DNA from: Neopestalotiopsis rosae
Taxonomy: Eukaryota > Ascomycota > Sordariomycetes > Amphisphaeriales > Sporocadaceae
Reading direction: 5' to 3'
NCBI GenBank assembly: GCA_023078685.1
Contig: JALGAS010000007.1
Span: 558,001-622,000 of the forward strand
Length of the DNA: 64,000 bases
Under the pieces are notes generated by a model that worked only from the letters and a program-made list of their open reading frames with translations, searched no databases and was not told the DNA's origin. The stretch's first letter is position 1. Each line of letters begins with the position of its first letter. Shown here piece after piece: positions 12,884-24,498 of the stretch. Made by a program: the position numbers and the translations under genes.

Positions 12884-14276
12884 TGACAAAGAAGCGAGCC
12901 CCCCTTCATTTGTACCTTCTTTCCCCTATATCGCTTTAGACTATTTCTCACTGCTTCCTATACCCAATCAAGCAACATGTTCCCCAGCCTTGAGATTTTC
13001 TCCGTCATATTTTCGAGTATTGTTTGGTCATTTTAGAGATTGCATCTGCGCGTGTCTTGGCGTATACACCGTTGGAGCCAGCTGCTGGATGCGAGAGTTC
13101 TTTAGGAGAACCGTATATTCTTTCCCATTTACATACCTTATACATTGGCACCAAATACGACAGTCTGAGAGAACGAGACAAATTTATGAGTTTTGAATCC
13201 GATCGTACAAGAACCGAGCAAAAATCGCTACAATGTGATACCGCCCAAAGTCCCTATTTCAGCTTGTCAGCACCGCTGGATGCCCAATTAGTCGCTCTAT
13301 TATGTATGTTTGGGCAATATCTATCAGAGCTTGGCTTAGCATACACCGCGTCTTGTGTGTCATGAAAGAAAACAGCAATACTACATGTTTAGATGAATTC
13401 CTAAGGATTTCACTATTCAAGATGCACGTGTCATTGCCTTGTCACACACAGCGCCCATACATTAGATATATGCATATGCGCTGTCAGTGCGATTTTGCAC
13501 ATTGCAAATGTACGTGTATCAGCTGGACTCAAATGTTTCTAGCATGACCCGCAGGTTCGTCACTCCGACTCACTGGTGCGCACCGGAACGCGGGTGGTGC
13601 TGTTAGTGTGTTCCTGGCCCGATGGGTGGCAGATTCAAGCGCTTGGCACATTGGGATGGGCGGATGGACCTCGGGATCCAATAATCGACATTTGAGACTC
13701 AAGGGCCATGTGAGTGTGCCTCTATCAGACAGTGCGAGGCTGGTTGTTTGCAATTCTTGAATTCCGTCAGCAGGAAATCATTTGTCTTCCTGGCGCTGAA
13801 GTTCTTGAATGGGTATCTTGACCGTTTGTGTTCCAAGACCTCATAGTGTACCGTCGGTACCTGCCCTGGGAGTGTTTCACTGGAAGGTAATTGCCGGGCG
13901 GGACCCCCAGCGCCCGTCACCGCTGTACCTTGTTCGCTGCACCGTTGGCGGTGCATACATTTAGCTGTGCTACTTGACGTGCACCAAAGCACCAGCACCC
14001 CTGCCCACGTGGGTTTATTGGGAATTGATTCCGACGCGGGAGAGATTCCCAACCTGCACCCTTTCACATGATTGACCTCCAGCATTCTTTGCACCACTTT
14101 GCTTGCTTCCCAAAACAACCAGATCAACAAGCCAGACCGTACGCAGCCCTCGTCCCCCCGCTGCTGTCTGCGCCGCTTTCATCCCGTTCTTGAGAGAGAG
14201 TTGCTGAGGGGTCTGGGAAGCTGCATGCTGGGCATGTGAAGGGGGCCAAGTGCCGGCGTCGAGGCCGGATGCTAAA
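12884..14276. other. Intergenic, promoter of the 1250-aa gene
   Basis: No supported gene. A minus-strand frame of 143 codons at 13.7-14.1 kb shows no recognisable domain and lies where the promoter and leader of the next gene should be. It contains a perfect E-box palindrome at 14004-14013. Confidence 0.6.
14004..14013. promoter_or_regulatory. E-box palindrome CCCACGTGGG
   Basis: Perfect 10-bp palindrome with a CACGTG core, about 265 bp upstream of the start codon at 14277. CACGTG is the known binding core of fungal bHLH factors (Cbf1, Pho4/NUC-1 and SREBP types). Function is inferred only from sequence and position. Confidence 0.35.
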
Positions 14277-17200
14277 ATGGGGAACGACGAAGACGACAGA
14301 CCGCCCCAAACCCGGGGCAGCTTCGCTGCAGCTCCGCGAACGGCCCGGATATCAACGTCTAGATCGAGCCGGAGTTATGGTAGCCACGAGACTGGCGAGT
14401 CCAGCACGGCAAACGGCGATACCTCTGCAGTCCAGGATCCCTCCCTGACGGCCTCTGCCCTGGCCGAACACGACGCCTCAAGCAAAGGCCGACATACAGC
14501 CAAAGACGGTGCACGAAGACGGTCGCATAAGCCGCGGCCTACCGGTGGTTTCCTCCTTGCCGGCCCTATCTATGATGGAAAGTTGGGTCGCTCTACTGCC
14601 GTGGACAGAGACGAGGGGCGACGGAGGTCGAGGATTCCGGTCGACAGCCGAAGAGCAAAGAGTCCCATGCCGGCGACGGCGCCCGATGAGCTTGCATCGG
14701 GTGGAAAATATTCTTCCGATTATGATATGGATATGGTAGACATGGCCGAGGGCGCAGCTGAGGAGCGTCATGCTGGAAAGGGGCTGCCGTCTGCCACGTC
14801 CAGGATTCCGACCGCAAGGCCGAAACAAGCAGTCGACCTCGACTCCACGCAGATTGTCAGCATGGCATTAAATCTCAGCGAGTCGAGAAGGATGGCACAA
14901 AGAAGAAATGTCTCCAGCCCTATGCCCCCACGACTTGCCCATGTTGCGGATAGTTCTGTCGGCGGCGGTCTTAAGCAGCATCTCCAGCAGCAGAGACGGA
15001 CGTCACACAACTTATCGCCCAAGCCGGAGAAGAACGGTCCAGCGCCCAGGACTGTATCGGTTTCTCATCAAAGACTGGCAACTCCACTACAAGCATCATT
15101 CGATCCCGACAGCACTTATACGTATCATTTTTCATCTTCTACTCTTAACCGGGCTCAGAAGGCGAAAGAACACTTTGAGCTCATGGCGCAGTATCGACGA
15201 ATGTTGAATTTTGTCCCGCCTCTACAGGCCAAGAGCCAGGCAAGCCGCCCATCTACATCAAGCCCTCCTACTTCTCCAAACGGGGGCCAATCATCTGCGT
15301 CTTACCCTTTCCCCAGGTCTCAGCTACCTCTGGGGCGTCCTTATAATCCTTTACAGTATATCAGAAACCGCAAAGTCAGAGCCAGGGAACGAAAGGTTAT
15401 CGATGGAGAAGCCCAAGGCTTTTCAGATGTCAATAGAGTTACTGATTGGGTTGACCAAGCAGCCACCATGGCTGCTGCATCGCCCCTTCACCCGGACAAT
15501 GCGCCGTCGATTCCAATGTTCCCCGCGGCGCACAACGTTATGGATCCAGAGGTTTCGGACTTGACGCAGGTTTCTAGTGCATCTAAATCGAAGAGGCCAA
15601 GAATCGATTGGTTCTTTGAACCGGCTGATTTGGTGGCTGATCTCTACTGGGTTGAACAGGATGACAACAAGTCGTTGATTGAGGATCGTCACTACAGCCG
15701 CATCTTCTCGTATCCCAAGAAGTCCTTGTCGATATCTCGACCAATGTCCCCGAGCAAAAATGAGGCCATGACTACTCCGTTCCCTCCGACTCCCCTATCT
15801 CATGGCGAAGCATATGCGAGCGAAGCATCAATGGATCGGGATCACTCAGATTCTAATGCGGTCTCGAGGGCAGATACCGAGACATCGCATGTCAGCACCC
15901 GGGACCGGGCTAAGCAAAAACTTCAGGAGCTCAAGGGACTACACCACTGGCATAATTCTTCTCACAACCATCACGATTTCCTACACATGAGGAAAAGCTC
16001 ATTCTCGGATACTTCGGATAGCGAGGGAGACCGCAAGAAAAGGGAGCGAAGCGGAACTGTCAGTGCAAATAGTAAGGCATTGTTGGAGAAACAGATGAAC
16101 GAGATGCTGGCAAGAGAGGCCCTCACAACAGCTAAGCGCAAGTCTACAAACGAAACTGGTGCAGAGCTAAGGCCAAAGCCTTTCCGGACGAGCTTGATGA
16201 CCCCGGAAAAGTCACCTGGCCCATCGATTATGGACAATGCTGGAAGCGATGCCAGGATGGAAGGGAGTGATATTGATCGCTCCGACCGAGCTCACGTGCG
16301 ACACGGTTCTCCGATCCGACCTGCTGGTCGAGCCAGTCTAGAAGTGCCTCGCTGGACAAACAGAGCATCATTGGATTTCGACAGCTCTGCGCCGACTTCC
16401 CCAGACTTGAGAGCGACAAAGAGTGGCGGGCATCATATACCCGCTATCGGGATGGACCTATCACCACCAGGTAGCCGGCCCGTGTCGCCTGTTCGCAAGC
16501 CATTCTCCAAAGTCAAGAATATTTTCCGCGATCGCAGCCGTGATCGAGCTCCAGGGGCGACGTCTGGGCGAGACGACCATCCAGACAGTCCGGTTGATGA
16601 AAGTGGAATGCCTCTGTCAACTCCAGTCTCCACGGATGATCTCAGCTCTACAATTCGAAGACGCTCAAAGAGCCCACTGCCGCGTATTCCCCGGGTTGAG
16701 ACCCATAAGTCGCACAAGAGCATTGGCAGCCTTAGACTAGGCAAAGATGAGCAAATGGGACTACGAAATATCCTCAAAGGGGGTGCCAAGATTGACGGCA
16801 TCATCCGTGGTGGCGTATCCAAACTTTCCGACCTGGTATGGAAGAAGGATCAAGAAAGTGATAGCAGCTCGTCTAGCACTTCGAGCGATGAATCTGAGAC
16901 CGAGCCTGCCAGAGGTCGCCTCAGAACGCCGGCTGCACTGTCAGACAGCTCCTTGCGAAAGACTGGCGAAGCCCATCAAGGGAGATACTATCTCGACGAG
17001 CTGCCGGTCTTCAAACCGACGTCTGAAACGGATAGAGCGACGAATGCGGATAGCAACGGCAAGCTAGTTCCTCTGGACAACCCGTCGCAAGCAGTTGGCT
17101 GTCGTTCAAGTCGCTTTGATCAACTCAAGCCTCCACGTATTGATGTTTCAACCGCATCGCCCACCTCAACAACAGGACCGCTGCCGGATTTCTCTGACAA

Positions 17201-18029
17201 GAACGCTGCACTCTCAGACTCGGACTCACGCTGGCGCGATTCTGGTGTCTTGGTTGACGAGTCGCAGACGTCTGGGTTCGATGCCCTGTTGTCTCTTCCT
17301 GCACCATTGAACCGCCCACAACGCAGTTCATCCTCACAAACACGGCATTGGTCCATCTCGGATCGATCACCGTCTCCTCAGCCCTTGACGACGCAGCTAT
17401 CCAAGCGTGAGGTCGCGCGTCTGCGTGCGCTCGCTCTTTCTTCAGGCATCAAGGCAATGGAAATTGCCCGGCGCACGGCTGAACCGCAACCCGTCATATC
17501 ACGGCCTAATTCCAAGACAATCCTACCCGTCCCTTGGAGTGAACTTAGACCTCTGATCGCCGACAAAAAGATGCCAGCCTCTATTTCGCAACTCGAAGTG
17601 TACACCACGACCGCTCATGTCCTTGCCTCCAGCATTCGAAACACGGAGACCGCACTCGAGAAGTCGGCTGCTGCCTTTGCCAACGGCGATATGCGGCAGT
17701 TACATGGTCGTGTCGACACGATGCATACTCGTGTTGCCACCGACCTGATTGATATGACGAGACGAGCTGCGGATGAAGCGGACGAATGTTCACGAGATAT
17801 GGCGGACAGCCAACGACTCAAAGTGAAGACTGTCATGGATATCATTGACAAGATGCTCAGACGCAGGCGCCGCCGGTTCCGATGGGTTCGGAGAGGTGGT
17901 TGGTTGATGGTCGAATGGGTGCTTGTGGGCTTCATGTGGTACGTATGGTTCGTAGTCATGATCCTGCGCATCTTCCTTGGCATTGGCCGAGGACTCTGGG
18001 CTGGTACAAGGTGGTTACTTTGGTTGTAA
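14277..18029 (+). CDS. Unrecognised 1250-aa protein with C-terminal membrane anchor
   Basis: Single exon from ATG at 14277 (MGNDEDDRPPQ) to the stop at 18029. I do not recognise a catalytic domain. Most of the chain is Ser/Pro/Arg-rich and probably disordered, with many SP and RRxS sites that could be phosphorylated. More ordered islands are YIRNRKVRARERKVIDGEAQ, IDWFFEPADLVADLYWVEQ and ILKGGAKIDGIIRGGVSKL. A helical stretch (about residues 1100-1190) precedes a polybasic run RRRRRRF near residue 1195 and a hydrophobic segment of about 28 residues (WLMVEWVLVGFMWYVWF onward), so the protein is likely tail-anchored in ER or another inner membrane with its bulk in the cytosol. The ordered islands suggest a conserved ascomycete family. 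It is convergent with SAC1. Confidence 0.85.
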   Translation: MGNDEDDRPPQTRGSFAAAPRTARISTSRSSRSYGSHETGESSTANGDTSAVQDPSLTASALAEHDASSKGRHTAKDGARRRSHKPRPTGGFLLAGPIYDGKLGRSTAVDRDEGRRRSRIPVDSRRAKSPMPATAPDELASGGKYSSDYDMDMVDMAEGAAEERHAGKGLPSATSRIPTARPKQAVDLDSTQIVSMALNLSESRRMAQRRNVSSPMPPRLAHVADSSVGGGLKQHLQQQRRTSHNLSPKPEKNGPAPRTVSVSHQRLATPLQASFDPDSTYTYHFSSSTLNRAQKAKEHFELMAQYRRMLNFVPPLQAKSQASRPSTSSPPTSPNGGQSSASYPFPRSQLPLGRPYNPLQYIRNRKVRARERKVIDGEAQGFSDVNRVTDWVDQAATMAAASPLHPDNAPSIPMFPAAHNVMDPEVSDLTQVSSASKSKRPRIDWFFEPADLVADLYWVEQDDNKSLIEDRHYSRIFSYPKKSLSISRPMSPSKNEAMTTPFPPTPLSHGEAYASEASMDRDHSDSNAVSRADTETSHVSTRDRAKQKLQELKGLHHWHNSSHNHHDFLHMRKSSFSDTSDSEGDRKKRERSGTVSANSKALLEKQMNEMLAREALTTAKRKSTNETGAELRPKPFRTSLMTPEKSPGPSIMDNAGSDARMEGSDIDRSDRAHVRHGSPIRPAGRASLEVPRWTNRASLDFDSSAPTSPDLRATKSGGHHIPAIGMDLSPPGSRPVSPVRKPFSKVKNIFRDRSRDRAPGATSGRDDHPDSPVDESGMPLSTPVSTDDLSSTIRRRSKSPLPRIPRVETHKSHKSIGSLRLGKDEQMGLRNILKGGAKIDGIIRGGVSKLSDLVWKKDQESDSSSSSTSSDESETEPARGRLRTPAALSDSSLRKTGEAHQGRYYLDELPVFKPTSETDRATNADSNGKLVPLDNPSQAVGCRSSRFDQLKPPRIDVSTASPTSTTGPLPDFSDKNAALSDSDSRWRDSGVLVDESQTSGFDALLSLPAPLNRPQRSSSSQTRHWSISDRSPSPQPLTTQLSKREVARLRALALSSGIKAMEIARRTAEPQPVISRPNSKTILPVPWSELRPLIADKKMPASISQLEVYTTTAHVLASSIRNTETALEKSAAAFANGDMRQLHGRVDTMHTRVATDLIDMTRRAADEADECSRDMADSQRLKVKTVMDIIDKMLRRRRRRFRWVRRGGWLMVEWVLVGFMWYVWFVVMILRIFLGIGRGLWAGTRWLLWL

Positions 18030-18799
18030 TACTGCAGAAGGTCACCTTGCTGCCTACGATACGTACAAGTGCTTTGGAAGTCCAGAAAACCCTGGCTGCA
18101 CTTATTACAACCGGTCCGCCTTTTTCTTCTTCTTCTTCTTTCACCCTTTAATGATCAGCACTACGAATTGTGCCCTAGTCTGCCCATCTTGGGCCTTTTT
18201 CTTTTGTTTCTTATTTTTCGATATCACATACATAGGCATCACGTGGCGCACATGCAGTTTGTTTGGAAAGAATGGACGTGTGGAAGCGAGGCATGGGCAA
18301 CACAACGATTTTTGCATAGCAGGCACGGAGCCACGGTGTTTTCATTCTTCTTCTCATAATGTTTTACAATACGGCCACTTGCCTTTTTCCAGAGTTGAGA
18401 TTCCCTTTCACAAACAGACAGTGGTACATCTTTCATAATGCGTGTTACATTACAATACACAGGAATTTCTTCTTCTTGATCTTGACCCTGCATACACTTT
18501 GAAAACATGTCGTGTGGAATTTAGAAACTTGTATAAATTATCCCCTGACTCGAGGTCAACTGGTATTAAGAAGAAGGAAACTACTGCCATATCTTATTTC
18601 AATACATCTAGTCTACAATATTTCCCCTGTTGATCCTTTACAACCCATTACGCCCCGCTAGGTGTGGGACAAGGAGCAGTCCAAAGGGGAGAAAGGCAGT
18701 CTCTCCCCTCTCTCCTTCAGAGTCCGAAAAAGGCTGAATCCAACGTCCGCTACACAACACAAAATTAGCGGTATTTTTTCCCCCCTCTCTCTTCCCCAT
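18030..18799. other. Convergent 3' intergenic region
   Basis: Lies between the stop codons of the 1250-aa gene and SAC1. It contains a TTC-repeat tract at 18121-18140 and otherwise nothing I can name. Confidence 0.6.
18121..18140. repeat. TTC microsatellite in 3' flank
   Basis: Pure T/TTC run about 90 bp after the stop of the 1250-aa gene. Confidence 0.75.
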
Positions 18800-20995
18800 C
18801 TACTCGATTCTCTTCTTGCCCTCCTCGGCGCTGAGATATCTAGCCGTGCTAAGTCCGCGTTCGTGCTTGGCGACAAAGGGACCCAGAAGCTTGTCTTTCC
18901 GGACCTTGGAAATCGTCTCTTGGTAGCCCTCGACCGCCCATGGTCTTGGGTTCAACTTGGGCCAGTTCACCTAGAATTTTATATATTGTTAATATTGTGT
19001 TTTTGTGTGACAACTTTTGTTTATGGGAGGGGAAAAAGAAAACCCAGAGAGATCACTTACGTAGAGCATTCCGTTCTTGAGGATAAATTGTGTACACCAC
19101 GCGGCCACCACTAACCATGCCAGAACGAATAGTCGCATTGGCAGCACAGCAGCGTCTGGAGCACGGCGCGTAAACAGCGACACGAGAATGACAAAGACGC
19201 TAAAAGCAAGAATGTAGGGGATGCTCTGGATGAGAATAGGCCTGCGGTCGGCAAAGACCAGCGCGGATCCAATGTTGGCCGAGCTGGCGTCGTAGGCTCC
19301 CAGAAAGACGTCGTAGGCGTCCTGCCGGGGGCCGTCTCGGAAGTTGTTGAGGTAGAAGCGCGTAATGGCGATCTTGAGATCCGCGAGCTTGCCGGCGTTG
19401 GTACGCGTGCCCATGCGGGTAATGTCTGTCTTCATGGCGCCCGTGCCAGCATATGCGCGAGAAACAGTGTCGGCATTGTCGGCCCAAATGTTGCGGAAGA
19501 GGAAGTAGAAGTCCCGGTCTACATCTGCAAAGGTTTCACCCTTCTGCAGAATGCCGAGATCGACAAACATGCGATCGAGAGTCCAGCGGGCAAGCATGCT
19601 CTGCACAACATTGGTGCGGTCCAGGGAATCCATGCAGTTGGTACGAACCACACTCGTCTGGAAGTTGCGTGTCTCGAGGCCGCCATTGGCAGGCATATCG
19701 ACGCCACGGAAGTACTGCTGAGCAATGAGAGCATCTTGCAGTCTCTCTACCAGCAGCATAGCACGCTGCATTTGCATGCCCTTAGTCTCGTGGTGGTAGT
19801 CAAAGTAGACATAGTGCAGTCGGTCCAAGCTCTGCCTGGATGCGGTCGGCTCAATGACATGGAACTTCTCATCGGTGCGAGCATTACTCTCAACACCGCC
19901 AGTGGGATTGGAAACGAGCTTCTCCACCACCTGCTCGTACGTGTCCTTGATCCGCTTCTCACGGCCACCCTGGTTGACAAGGTTCACCAAGTAGTTGTCG
20001 CCGTAGATGCGGATTTGTTCCTCAAAGTGCTTGCGTGCCGCTGGTAGCGCAGACTCGATACCGCGAACCTGGATCTTGGGCGTATACTTAAGGGTGTTGA
20101 CCTCGGCCCACAAAGCTGGCACACTGCCTCTTGTTTGCACGTATGACAGAACCTGCATTTCCTTGCCGTCAGATGCTCCAAACTTGCCGCTTTGCATGTC
20201 ATTGCTTCCAGCATAACCACCGAGACCACCACCCGTGTCGTTCAGGACAAGGATCTGTTCCGTTTCATTGTAGTTTGCAGCATGTCCGTCTTCGTCGAGA
20301 CCTCTAGTGAGATATCGAGTTCCAGCTCGGTAACGGGCTTTGCGGGTGATGAGACCCAGAGTAAAAGGTGTGCCTTTGAGGGATGTCGGGCGGATCTCCA
20401 AGGTACCCCAGATCATGGGAAGAATGAAAGGGTCCGCCGCCGCTTGCGGACCGGGTTGCGACCGGCTGCCTCTCTTGCGGAAATCAATCAGGTCCGTAGA
20501 AACAAATCTGTTCCAGAAGAAGCGGTCATCTGCGCGCTGCCACAGCGGGGTGGAGCTGTCCATGGAAGCTTGTCGCTGAAAACTGTTGGTGAGGTCGAGA
20601 GAATAGGAGAAGTACATGGGACCCGGCAAGACGTGGGATTTGAGCAGCGAAAGGAAAGTATCCTCGTCCGGATCTCTGATTTGACGTTCGCGCATGGGCA
20701 GGAGCTCTGTGGCAACCACCTTGTACACCATGTGGCCCTTGAGGCGGCCCATGGGCTGGGCTTTGGTGACGATAATGGCATACTTGTCCAGCCTGAGCTT
20801 GATGATTCCCAGAATACCGGCAATACTGGAAACGCGCGAGACACGCTTGTTGGGGTAAGGAGTACCCTCGCTCAGTCGCAGGTCGCCGGTGGGACGGTCG
20901 ATGACGAGGGCCGGCGCATTCGGAGAAGAAGGAGAGGTGAAGGTGTAGGAATCGGGCGCCACCTGGACGTTGATGTCCCGGAAGAGGAGACTCAT
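18800..20995 (-). CDS. SAC1: SAC1-type phosphoinositide phosphatase (2 exons, 701 aa)
   Basis: ER/Golgi membrane phosphatase that removes phosphate chiefly from PtdIns4P. Exons are 20995-19061 and 18970-18800; the second encodes the conserved C-terminal tail VNWPKLNPRPWAVEGYQE. The N-terminal Sac domain starts MSLLFRDINV. The catalytic CX5R motif reads NCMDSLDRTN near residue 451, with Ser where many homologues have Cys; nucleophile Cys and Arg are intact. Two hydrophobic segments (IPYILAFSVFVILVSLF and LFVLAWLVVAAWCTQF) near residues 595-640 give the usual hairpin membrane anchor. An in-frame TTG upstream is not taken as the start. Divergent from the Rab5 gene. Confidence 0.95.
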
Positions 20996-22699
20996 GTTGG
21001 GCAATATGTCGTGAAAGTAGCCCTCGAGAAGTTGTCGTCCAAGGTTGAGGTGTTGGAAGAAGCTATCGCATAACAGGGGTCAAGGTGTCGAAGAGAAGGG
21101 CGTATTCTATAGTCTATAGTCGGCCGTAAAGAGTAGGTAGGGAGTCGCAGGCGAAAGATGGATACCGCGGGAAAGGAGGGCTTGAAGTTAGAGGAACGGC
21201 AGGGCGAACGAAGAAGAAATTGAATAAGAAAACCCAGCGCACAGAGGTGCCGTGTGGTGGCAAGCGAAGCAACGTCTTCAGGCGCTGGAAATGTGCTCTG
21301 TCGACTTTGCAGTGTTTCCTCCTGCGCAATGTAGTCGCTGCGAGTCTGGTTGCTCCTGTTGACACGAATTGGATTCAAACCTAAGGGTAGTTGAGGGACT
21401 GGAACTTGGTTAGCGGTACGTACATTGGCGCCACCCACCAGACTGGATATGACAGATCCCTGTAAGGATCAGGCTACGCTAAGATAAGGATGTACCTACC
21501 TCCAAGTACCTACGTAGTTCATTTCCATCTTTATCGGCTGTGCATACATTGATCTATCCGTAACACTGAGAATCGCAGCGAACCTCGACCGCTACAGGGC
21601 ACTGGAAGGGAACATTTAAATTCGACACCATAGAGAGCAAATGGGGAATGTACTTATATTCAGTTGATGGGTGCAACCGAAAGACGACTGGTGTCTGATA
21701 TCAACATTGAAGATGGTATTTCATCTACTTACGAGCTGGAGTCGTACTGGAGACTGCAAAACCCCCAAAAGGAATGGAGCAATTGTACTTCATGGAGCAG
21801 AATGTAGACCGTTCCGTTACACGTCGCAATAGTGACAGCTGTTTTGATTACATAGTTCGTGAATAGAAGTGTTTGCGACATGTATCCGCTCTCGCTCATG
21901 AAAGAATATCCGCCACCCGCGTAACGAGATGACGATTCTAGATTGTGTATGTAATGTCTTCGTTGCCAGCAAACGCCGTCGTCCATCACGTGTACTGGTA
22001 ACCTCATTGCTCTCGAGGTATCGTAGCTATTGGGAACGTACTGTACTCCGTAGGTAGGCAACGCAGCCAAGCCAACCAATATTTGCTGCTGCCCCAACCC
22101 CATCCATCAAATCCCAAGACTGGGAACTCGTGCCAGTCTGCTTGCGGTTTAGCGCTTGAGAAAGCTGGTTGACAGCACTGAACCTGACGTGCTGCTGCAT
22201 GTGGCCACCAGCAAGAGCCAGCACTGCAGCGCCGACGCGCCGACCTGACCTCACTGGTTTACTTACCTAATACTACCACCCTGCCCTGCCCAACCCAACC
22301 AACCTGACCAAGTACCTAATGTAGGTAGTCCGAGGTAGCCTACAATTACCTACTGACCTCTAGACCCCCAGTCAACAAGTTGCAAGGCAGTCACAATACC
22401 TTTCCGCACTGCCGACCGACAACTCAAACATCATCACCGCCCACACCTCATCCACCACCATCGCCACGCCAAAACTTCGACAATCCTTTGATCTCCCCTG
22501 AGCCGCACGCGTTTTGCGATACCGACGGTATCCCTTTTCGTCATCCCCAACGCCCAACCGAGCAGTCGCGCAGCACCCGTGCACAAGCGCCGTCTATCCC
22601 CAATCGTCAACGCCCACTTGCTTCTTCTTGGGCCTCGCAGTCGATCTGCATCCAGAATCAGGCTCTATCAGTCCCTTTCAGTATTCCACAACTTAAGTC
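20996..22699. other. Divergent intergenic region SAC1 / RAB5
   Basis: No supported gene. It holds the densest cluster of TACCTA/GTAGGTA elements (21491-21517 and 22309-22358). The last 300 bases before the Rab5 start are C/T-rich on the plus strand, as expected for a fungal leader. Short open frames here have no recognisable product. Confidence 0.6.
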
Positions 22700-23561
22700 A
22701 TGGCTTCCAGAGGAGCTCCAGCTGGCGCCCGGGGCCTCAACTCCCGCTTCGCGCAATTCAAGCTTGTTTTGCTAGGTATGATATCTCCGCCCCCATATCG
22801 GCCCCAGATTGCGCACTTGAACAAGATCTAACTTGCGCCTTTGTAGGAGAGTCCGCTGTTGGAAAGGTACAGAGCCCATGTTCAAAACATAGTTGAATAC
22901 TTCAGAAGGACGAAAAAGAAACTGACATCGACTCTAGAGCTCCATCGTCTTGCGCTTCGTCAAGGACCAGTTCGATTCGTACAGGGAATCCACTATTGGT
23001 GCCGCCTTCCTGACCCAAACCATTTCTCTCGACGAGAACACCACAGTCAAATTCGAAATCTGGGATACTGCCGGCCAAGAGCGCTACAAGTCCCTGGCTC
23101 CCATGTACTATCGTAATGCCAACTGTGCGGTAGTCGTATATGACATCACCCAATCCGTACGTTTTGGTCCTCTAGAAGTCCGTTGGACACTTGACTGATG
23201 AAACTTTTAGGCATCTCTAGATAAAGCCAAGGCTTGGGTGAAGGAGCTTCAGCGACAAGCTAACGAGAACATCATTATTGCCCTCGCAGGAAATAAGTTG
23301 GATTTGGTCACGGAGCAACCGGACAAGAGAGCTGTGCCTGTAGCCGAGGCTGAGGCCTATGCCAACGAGGCAGGTCTGCTTTTCTTTGAGACTTCTGCAA
23401 AGACCGCCGAAAACGTCAAGGAACTATTCACAGCAATCGCAAAGAAATTGCCGCTGGACCAGGCAGGTCCCCGACACACCAGGCCAGGCCAGCGGGCCGG
23501 CGGTGTCAGTCTGCAGGCAGAGGGCGCGAATACCCAATCCGGAGGAGCATGTGCCTGTTAA
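22700..23561 (+). CDS. VPS21: Rab5/Vps21-family small GTPase (4 exons, 221 aa)
   Basis: Early-endosomal Rab GTPase that recruits tethering and PtdIns3P machinery for endosome fusion. Exons are 22700-22775, 22847-22866 (only 20 nt), 22938-23156 and 23211-23561, in phase. Nucleotide-binding motifs are all present: P-loop GESAVGKS (spans two introns), switch [13 protein letters not shown] and [23 protein letters not shown] is the Rab5 effector region. The C terminus GGACAC ends in CXC, a dual geranylgeranylation signal. Length is normal for the family. Divergent from SAC1, whose lipid substrate acts elsewhere in the same membrane system; no functional link is implied. Confidence 0.95.
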
Positions 23562-24498
23562 AGTCGTACGCGCCCGAAGGATCTTTGACGCATCGCCACA
23601 TGTGTTGGGGCGTTGTGGACATGTACTGGGGTCGCCGGATAGAGGCTCGGGAGGAGGCTCACGACGCCAGGGTGAGCAATGTAACTCATGATTACTATAC
23701 TTTGGGAGCTGGCAAGGCATTATTACGGAAAGATTAGAGATACGCCACATCCCGACCTGCTCGACTTGACGAAGAAGGAAGTCAGCCACACCATGAATTC
23801 CTCTGGACCTTGGAGTTTGTAAGCAGGCTCACATATGATTTTTTAATAACCCTGTGTTCATTTGGATTTTTGGAGGCACTGTAATCTGTGGGCGCAATTT
23901 TCATTGAGATCGATGACTGTAGAAGAAGACTCTTGCTTACTCATGACTTGCGGTTGTGTCCAGTGCATATATACTTTCTTTATTCAAGCATGACTATTAC
24001 TTTGCCTGAAAGAGAGATTCGATTTGAAATCTGCCCGTGGATCTGCCAGTCGCATCATGGTAGATGCTTGGGACAATGTTTTGTGCAGTCTTCTGCCCGG
24101 AGTGTGCCAGAACCGTCATTGATGCAATATGGATGTTTATAGCCTGGTATGGAATAATGCTGTCATGACAACAATACCCGATCGTGAATTTAATGACGAT
24201 TCTTTGAAGTTTCAATAACAACAATTTAAAGTGGGCAATTATGTGTTGTTGATCTGCCTATGTAGGAGAATCGGTGAGGGAGGAAAGGAGCTGGTCTGGT
24301 TGATAGGTAGGTATCCAGCAGCTACAACCGAAATGTAGTACCTGGCGCCGGGCCGGGAAGTTCCACTCAGCCAAAAAGCTGCAAGCTACTAAATAACCTA
24401 GGCCAAGGCACGTCACTTTTTACCTCATAACTCGTTCCAAACAACCAACAACGACAGCAATAACCGACCTCTGCCAAAGAAGGTCGCTTAATGCGCTC
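23562..24498. other. Intergenic RAB5 / MIC60
   Basis: 3' flank of the Rab5 gene and promoter of MIC60. No gene supported. A GATAGGTAGGTA element lies at 24303-24314, about 185 bp upstream of the MIC60 start. Confidence 0.6.

Noticed and set aside
13699..14130. 143-codon minus-strand frame
   Set aside because: Sits in the promoter region of the 1250-aa gene; low-quality composition and no motif.
20192..21073. 293-codon plus-strand frame
   Set aside because: Antisense to the N-terminal half of SAC1 with no supporting motif.
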